From Microcaldota archaeon (lineage in GTDB: Archaea; Micrarchaeota; Micrarchaeia; Norongarragalinales; Norongarragalinaceae), in the NCBI GenBank assembly GCA_016188965.1, contig JACPGT010000017.1, positions 1-51,433 on the forward strand: DNA of 51,433 bases. Direction: 5' to 3'. The position numbers were made by a program, and so were the translations under genes. Under the pieces are notes generated by a model. That model worked only from the letters and a program-made list of their open reading frames with translations. It had not been told where the DNA came from and ran no database searches. Below, in pieces: positions 51,433-51,433 of the stretch (position 1 is its first letter; each line of letters opens with the position of its first letter).

Positions 51433-51433
51433 A

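Overview
The window is from an archaeon. It encodes archaeal-type replication, repair and informational proteins: RFC small and large subunits, a double AAA+ CDC48, Hjc, Spt5, SecE, an archaeal-type AspRS and Trm5. It also encodes CarS (archaeol lipid synthesis), FtsZ, an archaeosortase, class III signal peptide (archaeal pilin) proteins and a tRNA-Glu with an intron at the canonical archaeal position. At least nine start codons lie 25-29 nt downstream of a TATA box, which implies leaderless transcripts. Genes are tightly packed with many ATGA overlaps and the DNA is GC-rich. I infer a euryarchaeal or DPANN (Diapherotrites/Micrarchaeota-like) lineage. The sequence alone does not settle the phylum.

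Layout: 149-3079 holds tRNA-Gln, archaeosortase and carS (minus strand), then sppA and small ORFs. 3252-11367 holds a hypothetical gene and then a bacterial-style SUF Fe-S operon: HTH regulator, sufC, sufB (split by a 388-aa intein), sufD, sufS, an unknown ORF and sufU. Two palindrome-rich cassettes, each flanked by a duplicated piece of host gene, interrupt this operon. 11383-20640 holds an unknown 451-aa protein, a rhodanese, a cation/proton antiporter, a stand-alone NFACT-R protein, a split topA, membrane and zinc proteins, a metallo-beta-lactamase-fold hydrolase and a glycosyltransferase. 20630-31798 holds a glycosidase-like lipoprotein, YbjQ, RFC small, CDC48, FtsZ, SecE, Spt5, a K+ channel and AspRS.

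31805-40765 holds a decayed ACT gene, VapBC, Hjc with an AbrB-like partner, RFC large, a seven-gene operon of tiny pilin-like or secreted proteins, a stretch of about 750 bp with a strong promoter and a predicted structured RNA, and Trm5. 40789-51433 holds endonuclease III, DUF63, a decayed UPF0047 gene, PAP2 phosphatase plus a polyprenol/dolichol-kinase-like protein, a ferric-reductase-like membrane protein, thymidylate kinase, an AT-rich membrane gene beside tRNA-Glu, PEPCK, a GHKL ATPase and MutY. It ends in the 3' end of an apparent IS200/IS605 transposase.

The most interesting signals are non-coding: (1) two triple-hairpin cassettes with 17-20 bp flanking duplications inside the suf operon; (2) a family of paired-hairpin (BIME-like) repeats with TAGCAA ends, one half-copy of which abuts the IS end; (3) a putative structured RNA behind a consensus promoter; and (4) a palindrome between TATA box and start site ahead of the putative Suf regulator. 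Four genes (sufD, topA, ACT, UPF0047) carry frameshifts that need read-level checking.
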